Shown one piece after another: positions 52,313-60,373 of a stretch of DNA of 64,000 nt. The stretch spans positions 620,001 through 684,000 of the forward strand of contig NZ_QHKX01000003.1 of NCBI RefSeq assembly GCF_003194625.1. Reading direction: 5' to 3'. This DNA is from Nocardioides solisilvae. Lineage in GTDB: Bacteria > Actinomycetota > Actinomycetes > Propionibacteriales > Nocardioidaceae. Positions within the stretch are counted from its first letter, which is position 1. Each line of letters opens with the position of its first letter. Under the pieces are notes generated by a model that saw nothing but the letters and a program-made list of their open reading frames with translations, had not been told where the DNA came from and ran no database searches. Both the position numbers and the translations under genes were made by a program.

Positions 52313-53083
52313 ATGAACCGGATGCCTGCCCTCTACATCGGCCACGGAGCCCCGCCGCTCCTCGACGACCCCGTCTGGTCCGGCGAGCTGGCGGCCTGGT
52401 CCCGCGACCTGCCCCGGCCGAAGGCGATCCTGATCGTCAGCGCCCACTGGGAGTCCGCGCCCGTGAGCCTCACGGCGAGCGGCGCCGAGCTGGTCTACGA
52501 CTTCGGCGGCTTCGCGCCGAAGTACTACAACATGCGCTACGACACCCCCGACTCCACCGCGCTCGCCGCCCGGATCGCCGCGATGATGCCCGACACCCAG
52601 CCGGTGCACCAGCACGTCTCCCGGGGTCTCGACCACGGCGCCTGGGTGCCGCTGAAGATCATGTACCCCGAGGCGGACATCCCCGTCGTGCAGATGTCGC
52701 TCCCGACCTCCGACCCCGGCACCCTCATGCAGCTCGGCGCCCGCCTGCGCCCGCTCCGGGACGAGGGCGTGCTGATCATCGGGTCCGGCTTCCTCACCCA
52801 CGGGCTGCCGTTCCTCAAGGAGTTCCGGATCGAGGCCGCCGCCCCAGGGTGGTCGAAGGAGTTCGACGCCTGGGCCGCCGAGGCCCTCGCGCGGGGCGAC
52901 GTCGACGAGCTCGCGTCGTACCGCTCGAACGCGCCGGGGATGCCCTACGCGCACCCCACCGTCGAGCACTACACCCCCCTCTTCGTCACCCTCGGCGCAG
53001 CCACCCAGGCCGACGCCCCCGGCGACCAGCGGGTCGACGGCTTCTGGATGGGCCTCTCCAAGCGCTCGCTCCAGGTCGCCTGA
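52313..53083 (+). CDS. DODA-type extradiol aromatic-ring dioxygenase
   Basis: 256 residues, class III LigB-like family. Zn/Fe ligands are expected in YIGHGAPPLL, SAHWES and GLDHGAWVPLKIMYP; GSGFLTHGL is also conserved. Bacterial homologues (YgiD) open the ring of DOPA-like catechols. The ATG at 52313 is preferred because a -10 lies 7 bases upstream; an in-frame ATG at 52304 would lie inside that promoter element. Single gene. Confidence 0.9.
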   Translation: MNRMPALYIGHGAPPLLDDPVWSGELAAWSRDLPRPKAILIVSAHWESAPVSLTASGAELVYDFGGFAPKYYNMRYDTPDSTALAARIAAMMPDTQPVHQHVSRGLDHGAWVPLKIMYPEADIPVVQMSLPTSDPGTLMQLGARLRPLRDEGVLIIGSGFLTHGLPFLKEFRIEAAAPGWSKEFDAWAAEALARGDVDELASYRSNAPGMPYAHPTVEHYTPLFVTLGAATQADAPGDQRVDGFWMGLSKRSLQVA

Positions 53084-53144
53084 CCCACCTCCCCGGTGGA
53101 GACGTGAGGACTCACCGCCCCACCGTGGGTGCAAGACTGGCCGG

Positions 53145-53996
53145 GTGAAGATCCTCTCCGTCCAGTCCCACGTCGCCTACGGACACGTCGGCAACTCAGC
53201 CGCCGTCTTCCCGCTCCAGCGCCGGGGTCACGAGGTGTGGCCCGTCCACACGGTCAACTTCTCCAACCACACCGGGTACGGCGCCTGGGGCGGTCCGCTG
53301 ATCGCACCGGCCGACGTCGACGCCGTGATCACCGGCATCGAGGACCGCGGCGTGCTCGGCCAGGTCGACGCCGTCCTGTCGGGCTACCAGGGCGGGGCGG
53401 GGATCGCCGACGTGATCGTCTCGGCGGTCACGCGGGTCAAGGCCGCCAACCCGGCCGCCACCTACACCTGCGACCCGGTGATGGGCAACGCGAAGTCGGG
53501 CTGCTTCGTCCACCCCGACATCCCCCCGATCATCCGGGAGCGGGTCGTGCCGGTGGCCGACATCATCACGCCCAACCAGTTCGAGCTGGGTTTCCTCACC
53601 CACACCGAGCCCGACACCCTGGAGTCGACGCTGGCCTCCGCCGACGCCGCGATGGCGATGGGTCCGAGCACCGTCCTCGTCACCAGCGTCGAGCGCCCCG
53701 ACCGACCCGAGGGGACGATCGAGATGCTCGCCGTGACCCGTGAGGGAGCCTGGATCGTGCAGACCCCGCACCTGCCGTTCAAGGCCAACGGCTCGGGCGA
53801 CGTCACCGCGGCGCTCTTCACCGCCCACCTGCACGAGACGGGCTCGGCCGCCGAGGCGCTCGCCGCCACCACCTCCAGCGTCTTCGACCTCCTGCAGAAC
53901 ACCCTCGACTCCGGCGAGCGCGAGCTGCGGCTGGTGCAGTCCCAGGAGATCTACGCCCACCCGCGGATGCAGTTCGAGGTGCGCCAGGTCCGATGA
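53145..53996 (+). CDS. pdxY: Pyridoxal kinase
   Basis: 283 residues, ribokinase superfamily. ILSVQSHVAYGHVGNSAAVFPLQ, HTVNFSNHTGYGAWGG, YTCDPVMGN, ITPNQFELGFLT and the catalytic KANGSGDVTAALF are PdxY-specific. It phosphorylates pyridoxal in vitamin B6 salvage. GTG at 53145 begins directly at the first strand. Confidence 0.95.
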   Translation: MKILSVQSHVAYGHVGNSAAVFPLQRRGHEVWPVHTVNFSNHTGYGAWGGPLIAPADVDAVITGIEDRGVLGQVDAVLSGYQGGAGIADVIVSAVTRVKAANPAATYTCDPVMGNAKSGCFVHPDIPPIIRERVVPVADIITPNQFELGFLTHTEPDTLESTLASADAAMAMGPSTVLVTSVERPDRPEGTIEMLAVTREGAWIVQTPHLPFKANGSGDVTAALFTAHLHETGSAAEALAATTSSVFDLLQNTLDSGERELRLVQSQEIYAHPRMQFEVRQVR

Positions 53997-54036
53997 CCGG
54001 TTGGTCAATCGTCCGGCGATGAGTCCGAGAGCTGAC

Positions 54037-54486
54037 TCAACGGCCGACGTCTGTGACCCGCACTTGCTCGCGCCTCAGTACGACTCGCCGCGCGTGTAGC
54101 GCTCCCGGGACGACATGGCGTCCGCGACCTGGGTTGCGTGCCTTGAAGGTGTCGAGCTGGCTGTCGCAGTGGGGACAGACCAGACGTAGGTTCTCAAGAC
54201 GGTTGTTTTCGGAGTCGCCGTCGATGTGGTCAAGAACCAGCACCAGAGGGCGACCGTTCCACACCCCTGGACGAGCGCAGAGGGCACACAGTCCTTGCTG
54301 CTCCTCGCCGATGTGACGTCTGATGTCGTGCCCCTTGGCCGTTCCAGCGTGTGGGGCGTCGCCGGTCTCGAGCCACCCGGCGACACGTTCGCGACGCTCA
54401 ACCGCCCGCTGGCACCGATTGCTGCAGAAGACTCTGTTCGGCCGACCCTCCGCCTGCAAACCACAACCACGGCACGTGAAGAGCAT
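54037..54486 (-). CDS. Small HNH endonuclease beside tRNA-Thr
   Basis: 149 residues. An N-terminal zinc ribbon (CRGCGLQ, CSNRCQRA) is followed by an HNH nuclease core: CALCARPG, LVLDHIDGDSENNRLENLRLVCPHCDSQ. The domain binds metal and cuts DNA. Codon use is visibly less GC-rich than neighbours (TTT, AAA, GAA, AAC), and it ends beside a tRNA gene, a common integration point. No integrase or repeats of the tRNA end were found. Horizontal arrival is inferred; the host role is unknown. Confidence 0.82.
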   Translation of the reverse strand: MLFTCRGCGLQAEGRPNRVFCSNRCQRAVERRERVAGWLETGDAPHAGTAKGHDIRRHIGEEQQGLCALCARPGVWNGRPLVLVLDHIDGDSENNRLENLRLVCPHCDSQLDTFKARNPGRGRHVVPGALHARRVVLRREQVRVTDVGR

Positions 54487-54568
54487 GGGAGGAAACCAGA
54501 CGGCCTCGCCGACACCGCCGGCTCGCTGACTACGATGTGCGGGCGCCGGCCGATGTGGGCCGCCGCGC

Positions 54569-54641
54569 GCCGGTGTAGCTCAGTTGGTAGAGCGCTTCTC
54601 TTGTAAAGAAGATGTCGCGGGTTCGAATCCTGTCACCGGCT
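54569..54641 (+). tRNA. tRNA-Thr (anticodon TGT)
   Basis: 73 bases. Acceptor GCCGGTG/CACCGGC is perfect. D-arm GCTC...GAGC, anticodon stem CTTCT/AGAAG with loop CTTGTAA (TGT, reads ACA), and T-arm GCGGG-TTCGAAT-CCTGT are all formed. The CCA end is not encoded. Confidence 0.97.
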
Positions 54642-54659
54642 CCGGGTCCACGAGCGAGG

Positions 54660-55322
54660 TCACGTCAGCGCGCTGAACCGCTCGACCTTCCCCTTCGGTC
54701 CGGAGACGATGATCTCGCAGCCCTCCCGCAGGACCGTCTGGGCGGTGGCATAGGTGAACGCCTCCCCGGGCGGCTTCACCCCGACCACGGTGATGCCGTA
54801 CTCCTCGCGGACGCCGTAGCCGCCGAGCGAGCGACCGAGCATCCACGTCGGCGGGCGGGTCTTGGCGAAGGCGTAGCCGTCGTCGAACTCGATGTACTCG
54901 ATCATCCGCCCCGTCACGAGGTGGGCCACCCGCTTGCCGGTGTCGTGCTCGGGGCGCACGACGTGGTCGACCCCGATCTTCTCGAGGATGCGACCGTGCG
55001 ACTGGCTGATCGCCTTGGCCCACACGAGCGGGACGCCGAGGTCCAGCACGATCGAGGCGGTCAGGATGCTGGCCTCGAGGTCGGTCCCGATGCCCACGAC
55101 CGCCCGTTCGAACTCGCCCACGGAGAGCTCGCGGAGGGCGTCGGCGTTGGTCGAGTCGGCCTGCACCACGTGGGTGAGCCGACCCGCGAGGGACTGCACG
55201 ATCATCGGGTCGGAGTCGATGCCGAGCACCTCGACACCCTCCTTCACCAGCTCGAGGGCCAGCGAGCGGCCGAAGCGGCCGAGGCCGATGACGACGACGC
55301 CGTGGTGGGTCTGCCTAGCCAA
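54660..55322 (-). CDS. trkA: TrkA/KtrA-type potassium channel regulatory subunit
   Basis: 220 residues. The N-terminal RCK nucleotide-binding domain has VVVIGLGRFGRSLALELVKEG with acidic GIDSDP and ADSTNADALREL. The C-terminal TrkA_C domain ends in SGPKGKVERFSAL. It gates the adjacent TrkH pore in response to nucleotides. A TTG start at 55322 is chosen because AAGGAAGG stands 7 bases upstream; it overlaps the trkH stop by 8 bases. No internal ATG fits. Confidence 0.9.
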   Translation of the reverse strand: MARQTHHGVVVIGLGRFGRSLALELVKEGVEVLGIDSDPMIVQSLAGRLTHVVQADSTNADALRELSVGEFERAVVGIGTDLEASILTASIVLDLGVPLVWAKAISQSHGRILEKIGVDHVVRPEHDTGKRVAHLVTGRMIEYIEFDDGYAFAKTRPPTWMLGRSLGGYGVREEYGITVVGVKPPGEAFTYATAQTVLREGCEIIVSGPKGKVERFSALT

Positions 55323-56682
55323 TGAGAGGCCTTCCTTCCGGGAGACGGCGCAGGTGCGGCTTCTCACGCAGCGCCAGGGCGGCGGCAACCGTGATCGGGC
55401 CGAGCCGGCCGATGAACATGAGGGCGGTGAGGACGAGCTGGGCGGGGCTGGGGAGGTCGGGGGTGATGCCCGTCGACAACCCCACCGTGGCGAGCGCGGA
55501 GACCACCTCGAAGAGGGCGTCCTCGGTGTCGATCGTGCTGACCTCGAGCAGCACCAGCGTCGAGACGACGACGGCGCCGACCGAGAGCAGCGCCACCGTC
55601 AGCGCCTGCCGGACGACGCGGGGGTCGAGCCGGCGGCCGAACGCCTCGACGTCCGCCTCGCCGCGGACCTCCGCGACGATCACGAAGAGGAGGAGGACGA
55701 AGGTGGTCACCTTGATGCCGCCCGCCGTGCCCCCCGAGCCGCCGCCGATGAACATGAGGATCTCGGTGCCGAGCAGCGTCCCCTCGCGCATCTGGCCGTA
55801 GTCGAGGCTGTTGAAGCCCGCCGTGCGCGGCATCACCGCCTGGAAGAAGCCGGCCAGCAGGCGGTCGGCCGGCGGCAGCGCGCCCAGCGTGCCCGGGTTG
55901 CGCCACTCGTTGGCGGTGACGAAGACGGTGCCGAGCACGAGCAGCACCAGCGTCGCGCTCAGGGTCATCCGCGTGTGCACGCTCAGCAGGCGCCACGGGC
56001 CGGTCTGCCGGCGCAGCTCGAGCCAGACCGGGAACCCGAGGCCGCCCGCGATCACCGCGCCCGCGATCGGCAGGCAGATCCATGGGTCCGAGACGAAGCC
56101 CATCAGGTTGTCGCGGTAGAGCGCGAAGCCGGCGTTGTTGAAGGCGGAGACGGCGTGGAAGACCCCGAGGTACGCCGCCCGCGGCCACTCCTCGCCGTAC
56201 CCCCACGCGAAGCGCAGCGTGAGCAGCACGGCCGTGACCGCCTCGAAGAGCAGGCTGAAGGCCAGCACCCCGGTCACCACGGAGCGCACGTCCCCCGGGC
56301 CGGACGCCTTCGTCTCGGCGGCGGCCGTGAGGCGCGAGCGGAGGCCGAGCCGACGGAAGATCGCGAGTCCGAGCAGCGAGGCGAGCGTCATGATGCCGAG
56401 CCCGCCGACCTGGATCAGCCCCAGGATCACGGCCTCCCCGAACGCCGACCAGTACGACGGGGTGTCCACCACGGCGAGCCCGGTGACGCACGTGGCGCTG
56501 GTGGCGGTGAAGAGCGCGACGACGAGGGGCGCGCCGCCCTCCCCGGCCCGGGAGATCGGTAGCGCCAGCAGCGCCGTGCCGACCGCGACCGCCACGGCGA
56601 AGGCGGCCACCACGACCTGGGCGGGGTGCCGGAGCAGCGGACGCCGGTCCGCGGCATCCGCCCGTGGCGGCAGCACCCTCAC
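55315..56682 (-). CDS. trkH: TrkH/KtrB-family potassium uptake pore
   Basis: 455 residues with repeated M1-P-M2 units. Selectivity-filter-like segments include TSATCVTGLAV, SAFNNAGFAL, RTAGFNSLD and TVGLSTGITPDL, each with the key glycine. GGGSGGTAGGIKVTTF is also characteristic. It moves potassium under control of the TrkA-type subunit encoded next, with which it overlaps. GTG start at 56682. Confidence 0.95.
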   Translation of the reverse strand: MRVLPPRADAADRRPLLRHPAQVVVAAFAVAVAVGTALLALPISRAGEGGAPLVVALFTATSATCVTGLAVVDTPSYWSAFGEAVILGLIQVGGLGIMTLASLLGLAIFRRLGLRSRLTAAAETKASGPGDVRSVVTGVLAFSLLFEAVTAVLLTLRFAWGYGEEWPRAAYLGVFHAVSAFNNAGFALYRDNLMGFVSDPWICLPIAGAVIAGGLGFPVWLELRRQTGPWRLLSVHTRMTLSATLVLLVLGTVFVTANEWRNPGTLGALPPADRLLAGFFQAVMPRTAGFNSLDYGQMREGTLLGTEILMFIGGGSGGTAGGIKVTTFVLLLFVIVAEVRGEADVEAFGRRLDPRVVRQALTVALLSVGAVVVSTLVLLEVSTIDTEDALFEVVSALATVGLSTGITPDLPSPAQLVLTALMFIGRLGPITVAAALALREKPHLRRLPEGRPLIG

Positions 56683-56726
56683 CCGGGTGAGGCTACGCCA
56701 CGCGGGCGCCGTATACGGTCGGACGC

Positions 56727-58559
56727 ATGACGTGCCTCGACCAGCCGCACCACGACGGATCGAGCGTCTACCTCGACACGGGCCGCGGCTCTGACGCGCC
56801 GCCCCGCCTGGGCGACCTGGTCACGGTCCGGGTCCGGACCGCCGCGACCGACCCGGTGACGGCGATGTGGGTGCGCACGACGTACGACGCGGAGCCGGTC
56901 TACCACCTGATGGTCGCCCGCCCGCTGGGCGAGGGCGAGGACGCCCGCTGGTGGCACGGCGCCCTCCCGGTGCACAACCCGGTGACCCACTACCGGTTCC
57001 TGCTGGCCCGCGGCGACGAGCAGCAGTGGCTGACGGGCTCCGGCCTGGTCGACCACGACGTCCCCGACGCCTCCGACTTCATGGTCGCCGCCCACCCCGA
57101 GGCCCCCGACTGGGCCCGTGACGGAGTCGTCTACCAGGTCTTCCCCGACCGCTTCGCCCGCTCCGCGGCGGCCGACGGGCGGCCCGTCCCGGCGTGGGCG
57201 GTGCCGGCGGGGTGGGACGACGAGGTGGTCTTCGAGGGCCACGACCCGCGCACCCCGCTCCAGCTCTTCGGCGGCGACCTGGACGGCCTGACCGACCACC
57301 TCGACCACGTGGCCGAGGTCGGCGCCGACATCGTCTACACCACCCCGGTCTTCCCCGGGGAGAGCAACCACCGCTACAACGCCTCCACCTTCGACCGGGT
57401 CGACCCCCTGCTCGGCGGCGACGAGGCCTACACCCGGCTCAGCCGCGCCGTGCACGACCGCGGGTGGCGGCTCGTCGGCGACCTCACCACCAACCACACC
57501 GGCGACACCCACGAGTGGTTCCGCACCGCGGTGAGCGACCCCGAGGCGCCGGAGCGCGACTACTACCACTTCCGCGACGACGGCAGCTACGAGTGCTGGA
57601 TGGGCCACCACACGCTGCCGAAGGTCGACCACACCAGCCCCGCCCTGCGCGCCCGGATGGTCGAGGGCCCCGACTCGGTGGTGGCCCGCTGGATGCGCCC
57701 GCCCTTCGAGCTCGACGGCTGGCGGATCGACGTGGCCAACATGACCGGGCGCCTGGGGGCGGTCGACGTCGCCCACGACGTGGCCCGGGCGGTACGCCGC
57801 ACGGCCACCGCCGAGCGCGCGGACGCGTGGGTGATCGGCGAGCACAACCACGACGCCACGGGCGACGTGGACGGCGACGGCTGGCACGGGGCGATGAACT
57901 ACTCCGGCTTCTCCTGGCCCCTGTGGTCGTGGCTGCGCGACCCGGCCTCCCCGGCGCGGGCGTTCGGCCGGCCGGTGCCGGTGCCGCGTCGCGACGGCCA
58001 CGCCTTCGTCCGGGCGCTGCGCGACTGGCAGGGCTCGCTCGGCTGGCGCGCCACCGCGGCCGGCTGGAACATCCTCGGCTCCCACGACAGCGCCCGGATC
58101 CGCACCGTCGTGGGGTCGGCCGAGGTGCACCGGGTGGCGGCCGGCCTGCAGTTCACGATGCCCGGCGTCCCGATGGTCTTCGCCGGCGACGAGATCGGTC
58201 TCGAGGGGGTGCTGGGCGAGGACGCCCGCCGCCCGATGCCGTGGCACCGCCGCGACTCGTGGGACCACGCCACGCTGGCGACGTACGCCGCCCTGGCCGG
58301 GCTCCGCCGCGAGCACCCGGCGCTGCGCCGCGGCGGCCTGCGGTGGGCCCACGTCGGCGTCGACGAGGTCGCCTACCTGCGCGAGCACCCCGACGGCACC
58401 CTGCTGGTCACCGCCCGCCGGGCCGGCGGCCCGGTCCTGGACGCGCTGCGCGAGGGGCTCCCCGACGGCACGCTGCTGCTGACCACCGAGGACGCGGTCG
58501 ACCCGGCGGTCGGCGCCGCCCACGCCGGGCCGGTCCTGACCGTCCACGCCCTCGCCTGA
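56727..58559 (+). CDS. GH13 alpha-amylase-family enzyme (neopullulanase/maltogenic type)
   Basis: 610 residues. An N-terminal beta domain (~1-125) precedes the barrel beginning GVVYQVFPDRFARS. Catalytic residues are Asp335 (DGWRIDVANM), Glu372 (GEHNHD) and Asp454 (LGSHDSARI). The barrel region DLTTNHTGDTHEWF is conserved region I. The N-terminal domain and MYQVFPDRF-type motif fit maltodextrin-degrading GH13_20/21 enzymes. No signal peptide, so it acts inside the cell on maltodextrin or glycogen fragments. Divergent from trkH. Confidence 0.92.
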   Translation: MTCLDQPHHDGSSVYLDTGRGSDAPPRLGDLVTVRVRTAATDPVTAMWVRTTYDAEPVYHLMVARPLGEGEDARWWHGALPVHNPVTHYRFLLARGDEQQWLTGSGLVDHDVPDASDFMVAAHPEAPDWARDGVVYQVFPDRFARSAAADGRPVPAWAVPAGWDDEVVFEGHDPRTPLQLFGGDLDGLTDHLDHVAEVGADIVYTTPVFPGESNHRYNASTFDRVDPLLGGDEAYTRLSRAVHDRGWRLVGDLTTNHTGDTHEWFRTAVSDPEAPERDYYHFRDDGSYECWMGHHTLPKVDHTSPALRARMVEGPDSVVARWMRPPFELDGWRIDVANMTGRLGAVDVAHDVARAVRRTATAERADAWVIGEHNHDATGDVDGDGWHGAMNYSGFSWPLWSWLRDPASPARAFGRPVPVPRRDGHAFVRALRDWQGSLGWRATAAGWNILGSHDSARIRTVVGSAEVHRVAAGLQFTMPGVPMVFAGDEIGLEGVLGEDARRPMPWHRRDSWDHATLATYAALAGLRREHPALRRGGLRWAHVGVDEVAYLREHPDGTLLVTARRAGGPVLDALREGLPDGTLLLTTEDAVDPAVGAAHAGPVLTVHALA

Positions 58560-58560
58560 A

Positions 58561-58604
58561 CCGCGGCGGCCCTGCCGCGGCCCCGCGGGCGCCCTGCGGC
58601 GCCC
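58561..58604 (+). terminator. Tandem hairpins after the GH13 gene
   Basis: Two perfect 7-bp stems: CCGCGGC/GCCGCGG (58561-58567 with 58574-58580) and GGGCGCC/GGCGCCC (58587-58593 with 58598-58604), starting two bases after the stop. Confidence 0.7.
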
Positions 58605-58628
58605 GGCCGAGGGGTTAGGCTGCCTCGC

Positions 58629-59840
58629 ATGGCGCTGCGGATCGTGGCCAACCGGCCGGACCCTGCCATCGTCCGGCTGCCCTGGCACCTGCCGCTGGAG
58701 GAGTGGACCGACGAGTTCGTCGTCCCCCTCCCCCGAGGCCTGTCCCGGCACGTCGTGCGGATCGTCCGCCTCGGGCAGCGCACCTACGCCGTCAAGGAGA
58801 CCCAGGAGCCGATCGCCTTCCGCGAGTACCGGACCCTGCGCGACCTGCGCCGGCTCGACCTGCCGACCGTCGTGCCCCAGGGCGTGGTCGCCGGGCGCAC
58901 CGGTGCCGACGGCGAGCTGCCCGCCGCCCTGGTCACCGAGCACCTGCGCTTCTCGCTGCCCTACCGCAGCCTCTTCCAGCACGGCGCCACCGCGGCGCAC
59001 GTGCCGCTGCTCATCGACGCGCTCGTCGTGCTGCTGGTACGGCTCCACCTCGCCGGCTTCTTCTGGGGCGACGTCTCGCTCTCCAACGTGCTCTTCCGGC
59101 GCAACGCGGGCGAGTTCTCCGCCTACCTGGTCGACGCCGAGACCGGGGAGCTGCACGACGTCGTGGGGCGGAGGATGCGCGAGCACGACGTCACCATCGG
59201 CTGCGAGAACGTCTTCGCCGAGCTGCTCGACCTGCAGGCCAGCGGCGCGGTCGCCGGCGACCTGGAGCCGCACGCGATCATCACGATGCTGCGCGAACGG
59301 TACGCCGCCCTGTGGGCCGAGCTGACCCGCGAGGAGGAGTTCTCCACCACCGAGATGTGGCGGATCGAGCAGCGGATCGAGCGGCTCAACGAGCTCGGCT
59401 TCGACGTCGACGAGCTCGACATCATCACCGACTACGACGGCGACCGGGTGCGCATCCAGCCCAAGGTGGTCGACCTGGGCCACCACGCCCGCGAGCTCGC
59501 CTCGCTCACCGGGATGAACGTGGAGGAGAACCAGGCCCGCCGGCTCCTCAACGACCTCGCCGCCTACACCGCCCACCACGACCTGGGGCGCGAGGACCGC
59601 GACGCCGTGGCCAACCGCTGGCTGACCACCGTCTACGAGCCGATCGTGGCGATGATCCCGGCCCACGCCCGGGGCAAGCTGGAGCCGGCCGAGGTCTTCC
59701 ACGAGATCCTCGAGCACCGCTGGTACCTCTCGGAGCAGGCCGGCCACGAGGTCGACATCTTCGAGACCGCGCGGGACTACATCGACAAGTTCCTGCCGCA
59801 GAAGCCCGAGGAGGCGATCGCCGCCGACGCCGAAGCCTGA
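58629..59840 (+). CDS. DUF4032 protein with kinase-like N-terminal half
   Basis: 403 residues, actinobacterial DUF4032. The first half looks like an LPS/Kdo-kinase-type fold: TYAVKETQEPIAFREY (Lys and Glu), VTEHLRFSLPYR, FFWGDVSLSNVLF (catalytic loop Asp, Asn) and LVDAETGE. The second half (~225-400) is DUF4032 proper, helical, with NRWLTTVYEPIVAMIPAH and EVFHEILEHRWYLSEQAG. Substrate unknown. It stands apart from the GH13 gene by a terminator, and is convergent with the gluconokinase gene. Confidence 0.82.
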   Translation: MALRIVANRPDPAIVRLPWHLPLEEWTDEFVVPLPRGLSRHVVRIVRLGQRTYAVKETQEPIAFREYRTLRDLRRLDLPTVVPQGVVAGRTGADGELPAALVTEHLRFSLPYRSLFQHGATAAHVPLLIDALVVLLVRLHLAGFFWGDVSLSNVLFRRNAGEFSAYLVDAETGELHDVVGRRMREHDVTIGCENVFAELLDLQASGAVAGDLEPHAIITMLRERYAALWAELTREEEFSTTEMWRIEQRIERLNELGFDVDELDIITDYDGDRVRIQPKVVDLGHHARELASLTGMNVEENQARRLLNDLAAYTAHHDLGREDRDAVANRWLTTVYEPIVAMIPAHARGKLEPAEVFHEILEHRWYLSEQAGHEVDIFETARDYIDKFLPQKPEEAIAADAEA

Positions 59841-59854
59841 GCCGCGCGCGGCGG

Positions 59855-60373
59855 TCAGCCCGCCAGGTCGAGCCGGGCCAGCACCATCGCCGCGATCCGC
59901 TCCGGCGGGTGGGCCACGTCGACCGTCATCCCGGCCTCGTCGGGCTGCAGCGGCTCGAGCGTGTCGAGCTGGGACTCCAGCAGGGTGGGCGGCATGAAGT
60001 GGGCACGGTCGGACATCCGCTGCAGCAGCAGGCCCTTGTCGCCGACCATGTGCACGAAGAACGTGCGCTCCCCGCCCCCGCGCAGCACGTCGCGGTAGGC
60101 GCGGCGCAGCGCGGAGCAGCTGACCAGGGTGGGCTCCCCCCGTTCGTCCCGCTCGCGCGTCCAGTCGGCGAGCGTCCCCAGCCAGCCCCACCGGTCGTCG
60201 TCGGTGAGCGGCCGACCCGACTGCATCTTCGCGATGTTCTCCGGCGGGTGGAAGTCGTCCCCCTCGGCCATCTCCCAGCCGAGCCGCTCGCGCACCGCCT
60301 CGGCGGCGGTGCTCTTCCCCGAGCCCGAGACCCCCATGAAGACCAGGTGCCAGGGGCGGTCCCCGGGGCTCAT
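59855..60373 (-). CDS. gntK: Gluconokinase
   Basis: 172 residues. P-loop GVSGSGKST (14-22), then EGDDFHPPENIAKMQSGRPLTDDDRWGWL, CSALRRAYRD, and HFMPPTLLESQLDTLEPL, all typical of GntK. It makes 6-phosphogluconate from gluconate and ATP. The ATG overlaps the permease stop (ATGA), so transport and phosphorylation are coupled. Confidence 0.96.
   Translation of the reverse strand: MSPGDRPWHLVFMGVSGSGKSTAAEAVRERLGWEMAEGDDFHPPENIAKMQSGRPLTDDDRWGWLGTLADWTRERDERGEPTLVSCSALRRAYRDVLRGGGERTFFVHMVGDKGLLLQRMSDRAHFMPPTLLESQLDTLEPLQPDEAGMTVDVAHPPERIAAMVLARLDLAG

Noticed and set aside
54487..54568. An attachment site or second RNA gene beside tRNA-Thr
   Set aside because: No direct repeat of the tRNA 3' end and no integrase were found in the 82 bases or the neighbouring genes.
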